From contig CM026557.1 in the NCBI GenBank assembly GCA_015143295.1, positions 28,615,760-28,679,759 of the forward strand: a DNA stretch of 64,000 nt, written 5' to 3'. This stretch comes from Tetracentron sinense (lineage: Eukaryota > Streptophyta > Magnoliopsida > Trochodendrales > Trochodendraceae). Shown piece after piece: positions 46,601-58,159 of the stretch. Position 1 is the stretch's first letter, and every line of letters starts with the position of its first letter. A program made the translations under genes and the position numbers. The notes under the pieces were generated by a model. That model was not told the DNA's origin. It searched no databases and worked only from the letters and a program-made list of their open reading frames with translations.

Positions 46601-47520
46601 TGGCTATGCCTAATCTTTTTCCAAAATTTGATCATCTAGCAACAAATGAAGCAATTTCATTCAAGAACATAAACTCTATTCATATTTTTTTTTCCTAAGG
46701 CTTGATCTTCTACAAACATCCTTCATGCCGCCATCTTCAAATATCCAAAACTCTCACCTAATAAAATCGAAAAAGATCATCCAATACACATAATATATCA
46801 TGCTAGCTTGAGGGAATTTCCTCTAGAGTATATACAAAACAACAAAGACTTCTTAAGCATAAGTATTGCACTAGTCCTTGCTGCTACAAAAAATAAAACT
46901 TAAGTAAAGTTCCAAAGACGGTTTCAGAGCTTCCTAATTGAAGAAGGAACTGAAAATATTTTAATTGCTAAAGAATTGAACTTCGACTGTTGTTAATTCA
47001 AAGTAATTGTATAAGATTCAAGAGGCAAAGGAGTTGCAGTTGTAATATTGTTCGCCATTAAATAAACTATAAAGTTAGCGAGAAGGAACATGACATAGGC
47101 TATGAGAGTCTAAGGTTAGAGTTGTCCGAGTTTATTCCACTGATCCACTGAATAATCGGTGAAGTTGGCGAGAGATTTTCACAATGTTTGCAGTTGGGGA
47201 CTGGAAAAAGAACGAAAGTTTTGAAGATGAGGCACGATTGTCCTTTTATTAATTTTGGTGTGTAGTTGAAATTAAATGATATTTATTTTATTTTTTATAT
47301 ATGATAAGAAAATATTAGTGTGCTTGTAGCACTACCATAATAAGTCGCATGTACTAAAGTTCACATGAATGATAGTGTACACGTTCCATGTGTAATGCAA
47401 GTACTCGAAATTCATTGCAATGAGCACGGTTGCATGGAATTCTAATACTCGGGCTACTTATAATCTATGTGGGAAATGATAACTCTAGACGCAGTCACGT
47501 AGACGTGCATATATAGCCCT
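46601..47520. other. Intergenic DNA, no gene recognised
   Basis: AT-rich, no long open frame, no repeat structure noticed. Confidence 0.4.
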
Positions 47521-48091
47521 ACCTAGGGTTGTCAAAAGAGTGGATTCAGAGCGGATAGTGCTACATATGCATCCGATGCGATTGCTTATACCTACTATCC
47601 GAATCTGCTCCGATATTCGGCGAATAGTAAATCCAAGATATTGAATTTGAATTCGTTTAATTAATCCAATTCTAATAATATCCAAATTTGACCAAGTATA
47701 CTAACTCAAATTTGTATATTATTTAAATTCGACAGATTATCCGAATATCCAAATTGTTAAACTCCAAAAGAAAACCATCTAAGAAAATATTCCAACGATG
47801 ATCCAAACCAATAAGATTAAGTAGGAATTTAAACTTAGAATCAAAGGAAATTAACAAACGGGTAAATACCAAATAATAGGAGCGGATTTGAGCTGATCCT
47901 GCTTCATCCTAGCAACATTGATGAAAAGCTCCAACAGAAAACCTACAGAAACTCAAGAAACTAGGGTTTTTTTGACAACTTCTGAGATATGAGTACTAAG
48001 ATTAGGGCAAAGAGATATTTTTTTTTTCAAATTCAATATGCCCTTGAAATTCATCAGAATTACAAAAACCAACAAGTAAAAGCAAAACCAA

Positions 48092-48645
48092 CCTATCGTT
48101 AGGGATGTCAACTATCCGGTAATATTTATCTCAATTCGTATCCATATCTGAATCCGATTAAGCGGATATTTATCCAGTGGAGTGAATTTGAATAGTGATT
48201 TTACTATCCATTTATAATCGGATATGAATACAGATATTGGTTTATCCGATTAGGTAAATATCCGACCAATTATATAATGCAATTATATACATAATATATT
48301 ATAAGTTTACAAAATTAAAATAATATTATAAATATATATTTTATATAATTTAAGACATTAAATTTTTTAATGTGAATTGTAAATGAAAATAAAATATTAA
48401 TTTATTATTTTAATATATATATATATGTTTTTAAATATTGTTTTAGAAATTTTGTTTTCTTAAATTTTTTTTAAAATACTTGGATAATTTTGATATTATC
48501 CAAATTCGAATATTTTTTATCGGAGTTAGATACAAATACCGTATTTTACTGTCTGTCAGATAATCTTTATTCAAATTTGGATAGTTGGATATCTAAATAG
48601 ATATGAATTCAGATATACCTCTATTTGCTCCACATTTGCTCCATT
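48092..48645. mobile_element. Inner hAT-like MITE
   Basis: TAGGGATGTCAACTATCCGG at the left and CCATTTGCTCCATTGACAACCC-type end at the right, with AACCTATCGT / AACCTATCAT flanks as a near-perfect 8-10 bp duplication. The interior is AT-rich with several ATCCGAATA words. Confidence 0.6.
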
Positions 48646-48742
48646 GACAACCCAACCTATCATTTCATATTAAAAGAGACACAAACTCTATAACCAAATC
48701 TCTATACAGCCCCAATTCCCAGAAGAATAAACCGTACCCATA

Positions 48743-49024
48743 ACCTCCAAATCCATAGAGTTTCCTATCATGTCGTTTGAAAGCATAAACAACATCCATG
48801 GCTATAACTGTCTTCTAGCGACTATGCTCAATGTAGGCAATGGCATCGCAATTGACGTTCTCTAGGAAGATTTTGAGAACGCCTATAGTCACCTTGTAGA
48901 CCAAGCCGATAATATGTTTGACCCCACCATGCCTAACCAAATGCCTTATAGCAGGCTTGGTGATGCCCTGGATGTTATCCCTCAACACCTTTTAATGCCT
49001 CTTTGCTCCTCCCATTTATCCATG
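48743..49024 (-). pseudogene. Histone H4 pseudogene
   Basis: The minus strand reads, in one frame, GGAKRH then [58 protein letters not shown] and KTVIAMDVVYAFKRHDRKLY GFGG. This is histone H4 from about residue 13 to the end. Two in-frame stops (TAA after AKRH, TAG after EHSR), many missense changes, loss of the normal stop after GFGG and loss of the first dozen residues show that it is dead. Plant H4 genes are usually intronless, so retroposition and DNA duplication cannot be told apart; no poly(A) tail is visible. It lies inside the interval bounded by hAT-like ends. Confidence 0.9.
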
Positions 49025-49389
49025 GCTGATCAAAGAACCGTTAAAGAAAAGATGAGAGAAGAGTAGAAGAGAGGTAGAAGAAGAGCCCTCTCGGTAGATG
49101 AAGTTTCAAATACACTATGGTCTGTTAGAAATGTATTTCTATTGATTTGTGATTACGATATTAACATTGTTAAGGTAAGGGAATTACAACTAGCCCTAAA
49201 AATTTATAAAAGGTATAGGGGTATGTTGGGTATACAAGTTATGTATATCTTCAATCGGTTGAATCTGTATCCACTACATTTATAAACAAATTTCTTAATC
49301 GGATATCCAAATTAGATCCAATGGATATCTGAATCAGATCCAATGGATATCTATTCAGATATTTACCAAATAGTTGACAGTCCTATCAT

Positions 49390-51900
49390 ACTTTCCCTAT
49401 TGCCTTGAGAACGGGTAAAAATTGTTTTTAACCTGTTGAAGGTAGCAACACGTTAGGTTGTCATGGGCAAAGCACGTATCTATTCAATTCACACTTGATC
49501 GATCTGTCAACCAAGTTAGCTTGTTCGCCCAGTTACTTAAGAAACAAGAATAAAGCACACCACGATACACAAGAAATAAACAAAGATCAATGTTATTGCA
49601 TTAAGGTAAAGGTTATGGAGAGCAGGTGATCAAAAATGGTGCAAAGACAATCCACTCAAGTGAACTACAACCTCCTTTACAAGATGGATGCTAAGTAAAG
49701 CCCATTAACAAAATGAAACATCCTATATTCTAAGCCACGTATACTGGCTTATTACAAAAATGTCACTAAGACTTTCTGGACTAAACTACCCTTTTATAAA
49801 AGAGAAAAATACACAAATAATGCCACCACCAAGGCCCATGCAACATTACTGGACGAATGACTTCATTTTACTTTGGGCAGTGATTAGCCAGCCACACATT
49901 TGACTATTAGTCAAATGCCTTGTCCATGCGTCCCCCTTTTAACACCCCTTTAATTACTACCTATGAAACCCAAGCAGTTGGGTTGACACATGGCAGCTTT
50001 AGAGAAGGTTTTGGACATTTGACGACTTTAGAGGAGTTTCTTTAAACTCCCATTCCTCTATTTCTCTCTCTTAAATTCCTCTTGGCACTTACAAAAAGGA
50101 AGTGTAGAGACGTTAGGAAGAGGAAAAGCAACCTCCCTCCCTTACGTTTTTCCTTTAGAAAACGTTGCCACCTTCCACCTTATATTTACTCTCTTCTAAT
50201 CATTTAAGAATGGCGGTTACAACCTTTATTATGTTTCAAGCCTTAGCCTTTGTAAGGATTTTTCTTCCCTCAATTTAGAATGGCAGTTACAATTATTTAT
50301 TATGTTTCAAGTGTTAGCCTTTGTAAGGATTTGTCTTCCCTCAATTTACTACACTTTTTCAAAGGGTTGCATCCCTTCATAAATTCGAATATGACTATAA
50401 AAACAGAACATGGAGAGAGTGGGGTTGAAGTTGTGCAACTGCAAGTTGTGGCAATGTGAGCCGAAGGGAATTGTTGGAAGCATAGAAGGATGTGGAGTAT
50501 AATTTCATCAGGCCTTCTGTCTCTAGAATGCTAGAGACCTAGCATAGTTCTACTGCAATCTGGTTTAGAGGAAATAAAAGGTGGGTTCTTTCTATTGCTT
50601 TGGTGTTTTATATTGTAGCTTTGCTGTGTTATTTTTTGCTACAATCCCATCTCTATATGGCTTCATTCCCCCCCCCCTATCCGAGTGCAAGCCAAATTCA
50701 AGTACTGCCCACAATATTGATGTTTACAGGATTTGGGAGGATGCTATTGTCCGCGTGACGTCGCATTATACTCCCTTCCCGTTTTACTCCTAAGGTTCTT
50801 CCGATACGATTGTTTTGCAAGAATGCTATTGTCGGTTGTGGCGTCAAATGCATTGAAGATGAGTACGTAGATGGTGTGTTTGATCACTTCATGGAGATAG
50901 GAAGGATAGACGTATTTTCTTTCCCATTTATTTGAATTGTCTTTCCCATTTACTTGCAGGTTCTATACATAGGTGAACCCCTTCCTCCCTCTTTGGCAAT
51001 ACTCCATTTACAGTCGTTTCTTTGGCAAACTATGCAAGTTCCTACAACAGTCCCTCCATTTGTAAGCATTGCTCAATCACAAACTCACAAAAAATAGAGA
51101 TTGAATCATATGTATGCGGTACTTTAATTTGTTTATATTATTGTACATAATACATAGCTAATAAACATCTACACATCTGATCATTGTTAATTCTTCTCTT
51201 ATTCACACATGAGATGATTTGTTTGTGTTTCAGATGATTTGCAGATAGAATATGAATCTTTTGGTTGGTAAGAGAGGGTAGAAAGTGGTTTTATGGTTGG
51301 GGAGTAGTGGTTTTTAGGGTGATGTTTTTCCACCAAACCTGTTACTATTTTTGGTATTGGGCCGGTAAGTGTTGGTGGAGAGCCACAGTAGTGGATTAAC
51401 CCCCCCCCCCCCCATAAAAATGTCGGTACCATCACTAAGAAGCCAAGATATAATTAGATCAGCCTCGATCTCAACCGTTGAGGTAGTAGCAAAAACTTTG
51501 AACGTGAATCGATCAAACGACTGCGACGAATATATACAACTCATAGTCTTTAAAGCAGTGGAGTAATTTTTCATGAAAGTTGATGGTGGAATATATAGGG
51601 TACATGCAAGTCATGTTATACACTTTAACAAAAAAAAAATGTTATACACAAAGGTCACTTTACTATGTATATTAAAGTAGAGCATCTTTAGAATTCATTC
51701 TATTGGAAGGATGATCAGGGGAGACAACTGAATGTATTTGTTTGAGTTCATCTTAATCATATCAATTGAATAAGAAATATAATGAATACATAAATTATAA
51801 CATAAGCAGAGTAATTTCAAAAGCTACTAACATTTGTTTTGTTTTTTTTTTTAGTGAAAAATAACTACATGTGTTTTTTATTATCAAACTTTACTTTCTC
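49390..51900. other. Intergenic DNA with dispersed repeats
   Basis: 49963-50075 repeats the block at 21157-21290. 50209-50346 is a tandem duplication. A 14-C run lies at 51400-51413, and an 8-9 C run near 50669. No gene recognised; the short open frames here have no family features. Confidence 0.45.
50209..50346. repeat. Tandem duplication, two copies of about 68 bp
   Basis: GAATGGCGGTTACAACCTTT...CCTTTGTAAGGATTTTTCTTCCCTCAATTT is followed directly by a copy that is about 90% identical. Confidence 0.9.
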
Positions 51901-51903
51901 TTA

Positions 51904-52074
51904 GTACTTTGTCCCAGTGGTAGTGTATCCCCTGCTTTGGGGGGAAGGTACCGGGTTCCATTCCCGAGAGGGTGGGAGTTTTGTATATACTCTCCACCTG
52001 CACAATAACTGAATAGATACTAACACCTAACCGGCGTTGCGGCCTAAACGTATATCTCGAACAAAAAAAAAAAA
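51904..52074 (+). mobile_element. tRNA-derived SINE with poly(A) tail
   Basis: The A box lies in TCCCAGTGGTAGTGTATCCC and the B box in GGGTTCCATTCCCGAG (about 51953-51968), at tRNA-like spacing. A tRNA-unrelated body ends in AACAAAAAAAAAAAA. Imperfect flanking repeats AAACTTTACTTTCTCTTA and AAACTTTTCTTTATCTCTTT are the probable target duplication. About 170 bp. Confidence 0.8.
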
Positions 52075-54021
52075 CTTTTCTTTATCTCTTTAAATATTTA
52101 TTTGCATTGCATAGACTTCTTACTAGTTATGATTAAGCTTAAGAAAATTAAGGTTAATTAGGCCCCGTTTGGTTCAGATTAAATTAACCACTTATGTGTG
52201 GGTTAATCGGTTATGAAGGGATTAAGTTAGATAATAACGTTTGGTTGGGTTAAGTTTAAGCGCTTATTTAATAAGCGCTTGTATTTTTAACCACTGATTT
52301 CATAATCGACAAGGGGTGTGCTTATGGAGCGGAATAACCACTTACCACGTTTGGATTATCGGGGGCTTATTTTGACGGGAAGAGAACGCGGAAACTTCTC
52401 TCATGTTCTCCTATCCTCATCGAACGAAAAGAGGTCTCCTCTCCTTGGACAGCAGGTACTCTCCTTATCTTCTTCTTCTTCGTCTCCCCCCCCTTTTGTA
52501 AGTTTTTTGGACGATTCAAGGTAAGCAAATTTCACGTTCTTTCCCGGTTAGTTTGATTGTAGATGCTTTGCCTTTATGCCAATTTGTCGAATTCAGGGTT
52601 TTTGATCTCTATGATCCTTCGGGGGGATTTTATCTTCTTCTTATTTTTATTTATTTCCAGTTTTTGTTTAATTTAGTTTGCGTTTAGATGATTTGACTTC
52701 AATCCAGTGATCCATTGATTCTTTGAGGGGTCCAATTAGTTATCCATGTCTATTTTCATTTTATTCCAATTGGATTCTGCTTTTATTTTAGCCTTCTTGA
52801 CGGTTTTAGAAAGTGTGTTCTGGGTATTGGTTTTGTGATCCATTTGAAGGATGTAATCGCTTCACCTGGTCTAATCTCCAATTGGGTTTTAGTTTATTAA
52901 CTTGTTTTTTGTTTTTACAGATTTATATTCAGCCATTCCTTTTGTTGTTTCTCTTTTCTTCTGGTACTGAAGGTCTTCTGTTTGTTAATTTGGTATTTAG
53001 TTTCTTCTCATGGAAGTTGGATTTCTATGTTTTGATCATGCTAAGTCTCATAATTTTTTTAAGCATTTTATCGGGTATATATAACATTTATTGATTGATT
53101 ATATCTTTATCTAGAGTAGATACTAGAGACCTAGTTTATATGGAGTAGTTGGTTCGGACCGTTCAGTTCATCAGCCCATCTTCTTTTATATCTAAACAGT
53201 AAACTCATTGACTTCAAATAGAACCATTATATGAAATAGAGAAGAATGTCATACCGTTCATTGTCAGTTGGTTGAAAAACTTTTAAGCACAGTATAGTTG
53301 CCTTCTACACTTTTTACAAGTTGTCAAGCTTAAAATAGTGTTTGTGTTAACCTAAGAAGAGTTCAAAGATATGGCATCGATAATGGATCTTGGATCTAAT
53401 TGCTTGTGGCCATCAGTTGAACTGTTGGGTGGTTGGGTAGTATGCACAAATTTCCTTCATATATGAATTATCACCTTGTACACTTCATTCAAGCTTGGAG
53501 ATAGAGCCCAAAATTTTGATGGTCTTTGAAATCATTTCGAAGATAATTTTGGTTGCTATGGATCCTGTAAATGTTTATTACCATCATGTTGAACAGAGTA
53601 ACATTCCCGAGATTCGATGATCTTTGAAATTAATTTGAAGATAATTTAGTTGCCAGGGATCTTGTAATTGTTTATTACCATCATTTTGAACTGATGAGTG
53701 ACATATCTAAAACCAATAAGCAACCGGTGCCTCAAATTCTTACAACAATAGCTGCAGAATGGGGTGATTCAATACAAGACTTTTGGACATTACCACGATA
53801 CAAAGAAAAGCTCCTATTTTGTATTAATGATTGTTTTATGTTTAATTTTTTATTTTATAGTGTGCTCATTGGGTTTATTCATCTATTACTTGTGCTAATT
53901 ACTTCATGTTTCTGGGAATGACAGTTTGATTTTATACAAGAGAGTACAAGTTCTCTTTTGTCCCATTGTTTTATAAGATTTCATGACTAACTTTATGATG
54001 TCTTTCTTCTTGGAAACATAG

Positions 54022-55030
54022 ATGGATCCTGTTGAGGTTCGTGGCTTAAAAAAAAATCACAAGCGATGTAGTCAGAAGATTTGACCCGAGTCTTTCTACA
54101 GTTGGCGGTGGAACAAACTATAAAGGGAAATAGACCAGGTGGTAGTTTAAATAAGCCTGTTTGGCGTTATTTTAGGTCGAGTTTAAGAAATTAATTGGAA
54201 AAGAATATTCTCATCAACAATTTAAAAATCATTTGACAGCCCTTAAGAGCAAATGGAAATCATGGAATAAACTTGTAGAGCAAAGAGGATTTGGGTGGGA
54301 CCCAGTGAAGAAAATTGTCATTGCTAACGAAGAGTGCTGGATAGAATTAATACAGGTACAATTAATAATACTTTATATGCGAGTTGCATTTTTTTGATTT
54401 ACTAAAATTAGTATTGACAAATATTTCAATGAAATTAATACAGAAAAACCCAGGTATCGGAAAGTTCAAAATTTCCACATGTCCCATGTATGAGGAGTGA
54501 CAACACTATTTGAAGATACTTGTACAACTGGCTGGGGTGTTTTTTGCACAGGTCAAAGCAATTATGAGACACGACCACTAGTGAACGCTGCCTCACTCCA
54601 ACAAGGTGAAGGCGGTGAATTTGTTTCATGCACGCCATTGAATGAGACTCCAAATGTTGGTGCTTCAACACCAGCAGACGCTTGAATACTTAATCATCGC
54701 AAGCGACCTAATGAGTCATTCTCAAATGTAAAGCAAAAAAAAAAAACAATGGGGGGAGCCCTCACAAAGCAATTTAAACACTTGTAGAAGTTACACATAA
54801 AAAATTGGACGCTAGCATGTTGTCGATCAATAGTCCTTCACCTCCCACTTCAATAATGGACACTTTCTCTATGGATGTGCTACATGAAATGGAATGTGTT
54901 AACCAGAAAAGCAAGGTTGTGTACAAAGCCATAGGGATGATGACAAGTAGTGAACATTAGAGGATAGCATTTATAAAAATGCTACCTGACCAGCATCTTG
55001 GATGGGTGGAGAGCCTAGAATCTCCGTAGA
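54022..55030 (+). pseudogene. Harbinger ORF1 (Myb/SANT-like DNA-binding) pseudogene
   Basis: From ATG at 54022 (MDPVEVRGLK) a frameshift before about 54072 leads to EDLTRVFLQLAVEQTIKGNR PGG. Another near 54180 leads to EFKKLIGKEYSHQQFKNHLT and WKSWNKLVEQRGFGWDPVKK, the trihelix-type Myb/SANT-like domain (Myb_DNA-bind_3) of plant PIF ORF1 and LIMYB-like proteins. The donor at 54355 (CAG|GTACAA) and the acceptor at 54443 (ACAG|AAAAA) bound an intron. Exon 2 has TLFEDTCTTGWGVF and a Ser/Thr-rich tail. Further homology to the C-terminal DALxxMxPDQxLGWxESL-type block (about 54780-55025) lies in shifted frames. ORF1 normally helps the transposase bind DNA and enter the nucleus. Confidence 0.8.
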
Positions 55031-55289
55031 TTGTCGATCATCTAATTTTGGGATTTTATGGATGATATAATATGATTTCTTTTTATGTTTGATGATTTAA
55101 ATGTTTGCTTCAGTTGAGATTTGACTATTTACATGTTTTTTTTTTTTTGTTATGTTTGATGATTTATTGTTTACTTAAATTGAGATTTTATATGTTTAGA
55201 TGATAGCATGTCTGATTGAATGATTCATAGGCTTTCTTTAAATGTGACTTGTTTTATATATTGGTTTGTTTAAAAATGTAATAGGTAGT

Positions 55290-56450
55290 ATGAGCGATAT
55301 TGAAGAAGATATTGAATAAGCTATCTGCAACTTGATCGTTTGTACGTGTGCCCAAGAACATGCATCATTATACATGTTTAAAGTACCATGTAGAAACTCC
55401 ATACTCTCGGGATATGAACTTTTTCATGAAGTATTGGAGGGGCATCCTATCCGATGCTTTGAATTATTTCGGATGGACAAAGTAGTTTTTCGGAGATTAT
55501 GTTCTGCACTTAAGGAAATGAGTTTATTGAAGAATACGAGACATATGTTCATCTATGAACAACTTGCAATTTTTCTATTAACCATTGGGCACAACGAAAG
55601 AAATAGGCTGATGCAAGAAAGATTTCAACATTCCAGGGAGACGATTATCTGACATTTTCATAATGTCTTGAAGGTCATGATAAAATTTTCAAAGGAAATC
55701 ATAGCTCCTCATTCACATTCTTCTACTCCGGAAGAAAATTATACAAACAAAAAATATAATATGTGGTTCAAGGTAATATATCGCAATTTTTTGTAGCTTT
55801 TATTATATGCCATAATTTTTTTATTAATGTAAAGTAACATGTTACAAAAAATGTAGGATTGTATTGGTGCAATTGATGGAACACACATTGCTGCAATAGT
55901 CCCAGTTGACAAGCAAATCCCTTATCGTGGAAGGAAGGAAACTCTTGCACAAAATGTGATGGCGGTGTGTTCTTTTAATATGCAATTCACATACGTCTGC
56001 GCTGGATGGGAGAGAAATGCACACAATTCTAGAATTTTGTTACATGCAATCAACACCCCAAAATTAAAATTTCCTCACGCCCCTTCAAGTAATTTTTTTT
56101 TATCAAGAATTTGAAATTAAGATTGTTCATATGAATTGATTTTAAATTAGAACTTTAATCTATTGCAGGGAAGTATTATGTCGTGGATGCTGGATATCCA
56201 AACATGACAAGTTTTCTTGCACCATATCGTGGATCACGCTATCATTTACAAGACTATAAGGGCAGTAGAGGTCCAACAAACTCAATAGAGGTGTTAAAGG
56301 CACGCTTCCCTATCTTGAAGCGTATAGCTCCGTATCATTTCTTACTCAGAGATATATTGTCGTGGTTGCTTGTGTGGTCCACAATTTCATAAGACGGGAG
56401 ACGTAAAGAGATGAATTATTTTGAGAGTACGAAGTAGAAGATTTGCTCAT
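55290..56450 (+). pseudogene. Harbinger DDE transposase pseudogene
   Basis: Three exons in phase: 55290-55772 (donor AAG|GTAATA), 55857-56088 (acceptor GTAG|GAT, donor CAA|GTAATT) and 56169-about 56450 (acceptor GCAG|GG). Exon 1: GHPIRCFELFRMDKVVFRRL and EEQLAIFLLTIGHN-like YEQLAIFLLTIGHNERN. Exon 2: first catalytic Asp in DCIGAIDGTHI. Exon 3: second Asp in YYVVDAGYPN, then NSIEVLKARFPILK, in which the Glu is kept but about 15 residues around it are lost. Defects: stops at 55317-55319 and 55650-55652, that deletion, and a frameshift near 56350 before VVACVVHNFIRRE. DDE_Tnp_4/HARBI1 family, close to functional length. Confidence 0.9.
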
Positions 56451-56939
56451 CTCAACAACGAAGTAGCACACGATGGAAGACATACACAGCCATACCAAAA
56501 GATGAGAGTATTTCGGGATCACTTAACAGAAACCATGTGGAATGATCATATCAATAGTTAAATACATTAGAAAATTGACTTGTCTTTATTTAAATTATGT
56601 TATTTTTATATTTGTAATTATTACCCTAAAATAGGTATTGTTTAAAACAATTATAATGATATGTTGAAAAATAATTTAATAAAAAATTGTTGAAATATTC
56701 AGTTTTTTCATTGGGGTGAACCAAACATGATTATTTTACACATAATCAATCATTATCAACGTAATCGCTTATTAACAGTATCTAACCAAACAGGATTACA
56801 GTTATCGGCACTTATCAGCATCAAGGCTCACTGATATCAATGCTTATGACTACTGTAATAATCTGAACCAAACGGGCCTTTATTTTGTTTTCTTTCTCTC
56901 TAAAAACCAATTGTAAATGTGTGTGAGAGAATCTAGGAA

Positions 56940-57435
56940 ATAAACTCCTCCTTTGTCTCCTGTATAAAAACATAAACCGCGTTCTGTTTCCTCCTTTCAA
57001 CAGTTTTTGTCTTTGGCGACTGCAACTGTCACTCTGTCCTCCAAACCCCAATCCCGCCCTTTCTCAAAAAACCAAAACCCTAACCCTATAGCCCACCCTA
57101 GAACTCTCTTCTGGACTTTGCTTTCTTCAACTACTGGAAGAAGATCAGTATCAGATATAATTACATCTGAAGATGTAAGCATAATCTCTGTTGTTGCTTG
57201 AAGATAATCTGAGAAGATCGCCGAGAGGAATAGGGAATTCAAGCTATAAATGCGAAAGATTGATTCAATTAGGGCGTTTTCAGGCTAAATTACGCCTCCG
57301 GCAATGGTGGCCATTAATGGTGTTGGAGTCTCTTCGGCCCTTCAAAACGCAGTAATTGGAGATTCTGTCGAGTTTTCTTGCTTGGAGACTGAGACTTAGA
57401 GTAGCGGCGATTTGAATACTTGTGAGATCGGAGCG
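56940..57435 (+). promoter_or_regulatory. Core promoter and 5' UTR of the LARP1-like gene
   Basis: TATAAAAAC at 56963-56971 gives an expected transcription start near 57000. A telo-box-like AAACCCTAACCCTA lies at 57073-57090 within the leader. The Harbinger right end is 84 bp upstream of the TATA box, so the transposon now forms the distal promoter. No in-frame ATG with a long frame precedes 57436. Confidence 0.55.
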
Positions 57436-57678
57436 ATGGTGGTGACTGCAGACGAGGGAGAGAATTTAAGCGGCGATGATGATCGGAAAAAGATAAATGG
57501 ATTGAAGTCAGCGTGGAAGAAACCGGCTGATGCAAATGGCGGTGAAGCTCCGGTGATGGGATCGGAATCTTGGCCAGCGCTTGCTGAATTACGGCCGAAG
57601 AATCCAGTTTCCGCTGCTAAGCCACCTGTGATGGATGCTGCTCAGACGGCTGATGGACTTCCCCCATCACCTGTGCAG
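57436..57678 (+). CDS. LARP1-like (La-related protein 1) gene, first coding exon
   Basis: From ATG at 57436 (GCGATGG context) the exon encodes MVVTADEGENLSGDDDRKKI, then GLKSAWKKPADANGGEAPVM and GSESWPALAE, ending PPSPVQ before the donor CAG|GTCAGT at 57678. The W-K-K/R-P...VMG-x-x-SWPAL block is the conserved N-terminal motif of plant LARP1 proteins, which bind mRNA through a later La motif and act in translation and mRNA decay under heat stress. 81 codons exactly, phase 0. The La motif and all later exons are not found in the remaining 6.3 kb, so the first intron would be long and repeat-filled, or the gene is truncated. The gene assignment rests on this one motif region. Confidence 0.65.
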
Positions 57679-57869
57679 GTCAGTCAGGGATTTCTTCTTA
57701 TTTATATGTGTTTTTTTTTTAAATTTAAAATTTTATTTGTTTCACGCATTGGATTTTTTACAGGAAAATTCTGAGACATTTTTAACATTAGTTAAAAATG
57801 ATAATGACAAAGATAAGAAATTGCAACTGTTAAGTCTAGATGTGAGTGTGTGTTTTGCATTTTAGTTTA

Positions 57870-58159
57870 GGGTCTGTTCTTTTGCCCCGCGCTTTACAGG
57901 TTTTTTCATTTGACAATATGCATTTTCTTTTGAGAACTAGATGTATCGTGCTTTTCATTTATTGGGTTGCAATTCCCATAAGACTTAAAATGCAGCGAAA
58001 TAAATGATTTCAAATCTCACAAAAAATGACAAGACTTGACATCTCATGATGATACAAATTAATTTTGTTAGAAACCTTCACAAAGTGAATCAAATTTCCT
58101 AATAACCATGATAAAGTGCAAAATGCCAAGTTTTATAAGTTTCAGCAAAAGAACGGACC
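57870..58159. mobile_element. Tourist-like MITE with TTA target duplication
   Basis: The ends GGGTCTGTTCTTTTGCC and AGCAAAAGAACGGACC are inverted repeats, flanked by TTA at 57867-57869 and 58160-58162. About 290 bp, no coding content. PIF/Harbinger-type by duplication and terminus. Confidence 0.8.

Larger units (their letters stand above)
47523..49385. mobile_element. hAT-like element(s) with AGGGTTGTCAA-type ends, nested
   Basis: The outer ends CTAGGGTTGTCAA (47523) and TTGACAGTCCT (49375-49385) are inverted relative to each other, with ATCCGAT/ATCGGAT-rich subterminal sequence on both sides. No transposase seen. Target duplication not clear. A similar, smaller element sits inside (48092-48645), and between that and the right end lies a histone H4 pseudogene. 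Confidence 0.45.
52161..56879 (+). mobile_element. PIF/Harbinger DNA transposon, near full length, decayed
   Basis: The termini GGCCCCGTTTGGTTCAGATT (left) and AATCTGAACCAAACGGGCCT (right) are inverted repeats, each flanked by TTA (52158-52160 and 56880-56882), the family's target duplication. About 4.7 kb. It carries both expected genes in the same orientation: a Myb/SANT-like ORF1 (54022-55030) and a DDE transposase (55290-about 56450). Both have stops or frameshifts, so it is no longer autonomous. 52300-53700 upstream of ORF1 has no recognised coding content. Confidence 0.9.

Noticed and set aside
50581-50793. Hydrophobic 70-residue plus-strand frame (possible small secreted or membrane peptide)
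   Set aside because: Starts at a GTG codon, is interrupted by a C homopolymer, and has no supporting promoter, homologue or splice evidence visible.
53694-53921. 75-residue plus-strand frame upstream of Harbinger ORF1
   Set aside because: ATG context and first half look gene-like, but it runs into an AT-rich hydrophobic tail with no family match. May be part of the element's leader.
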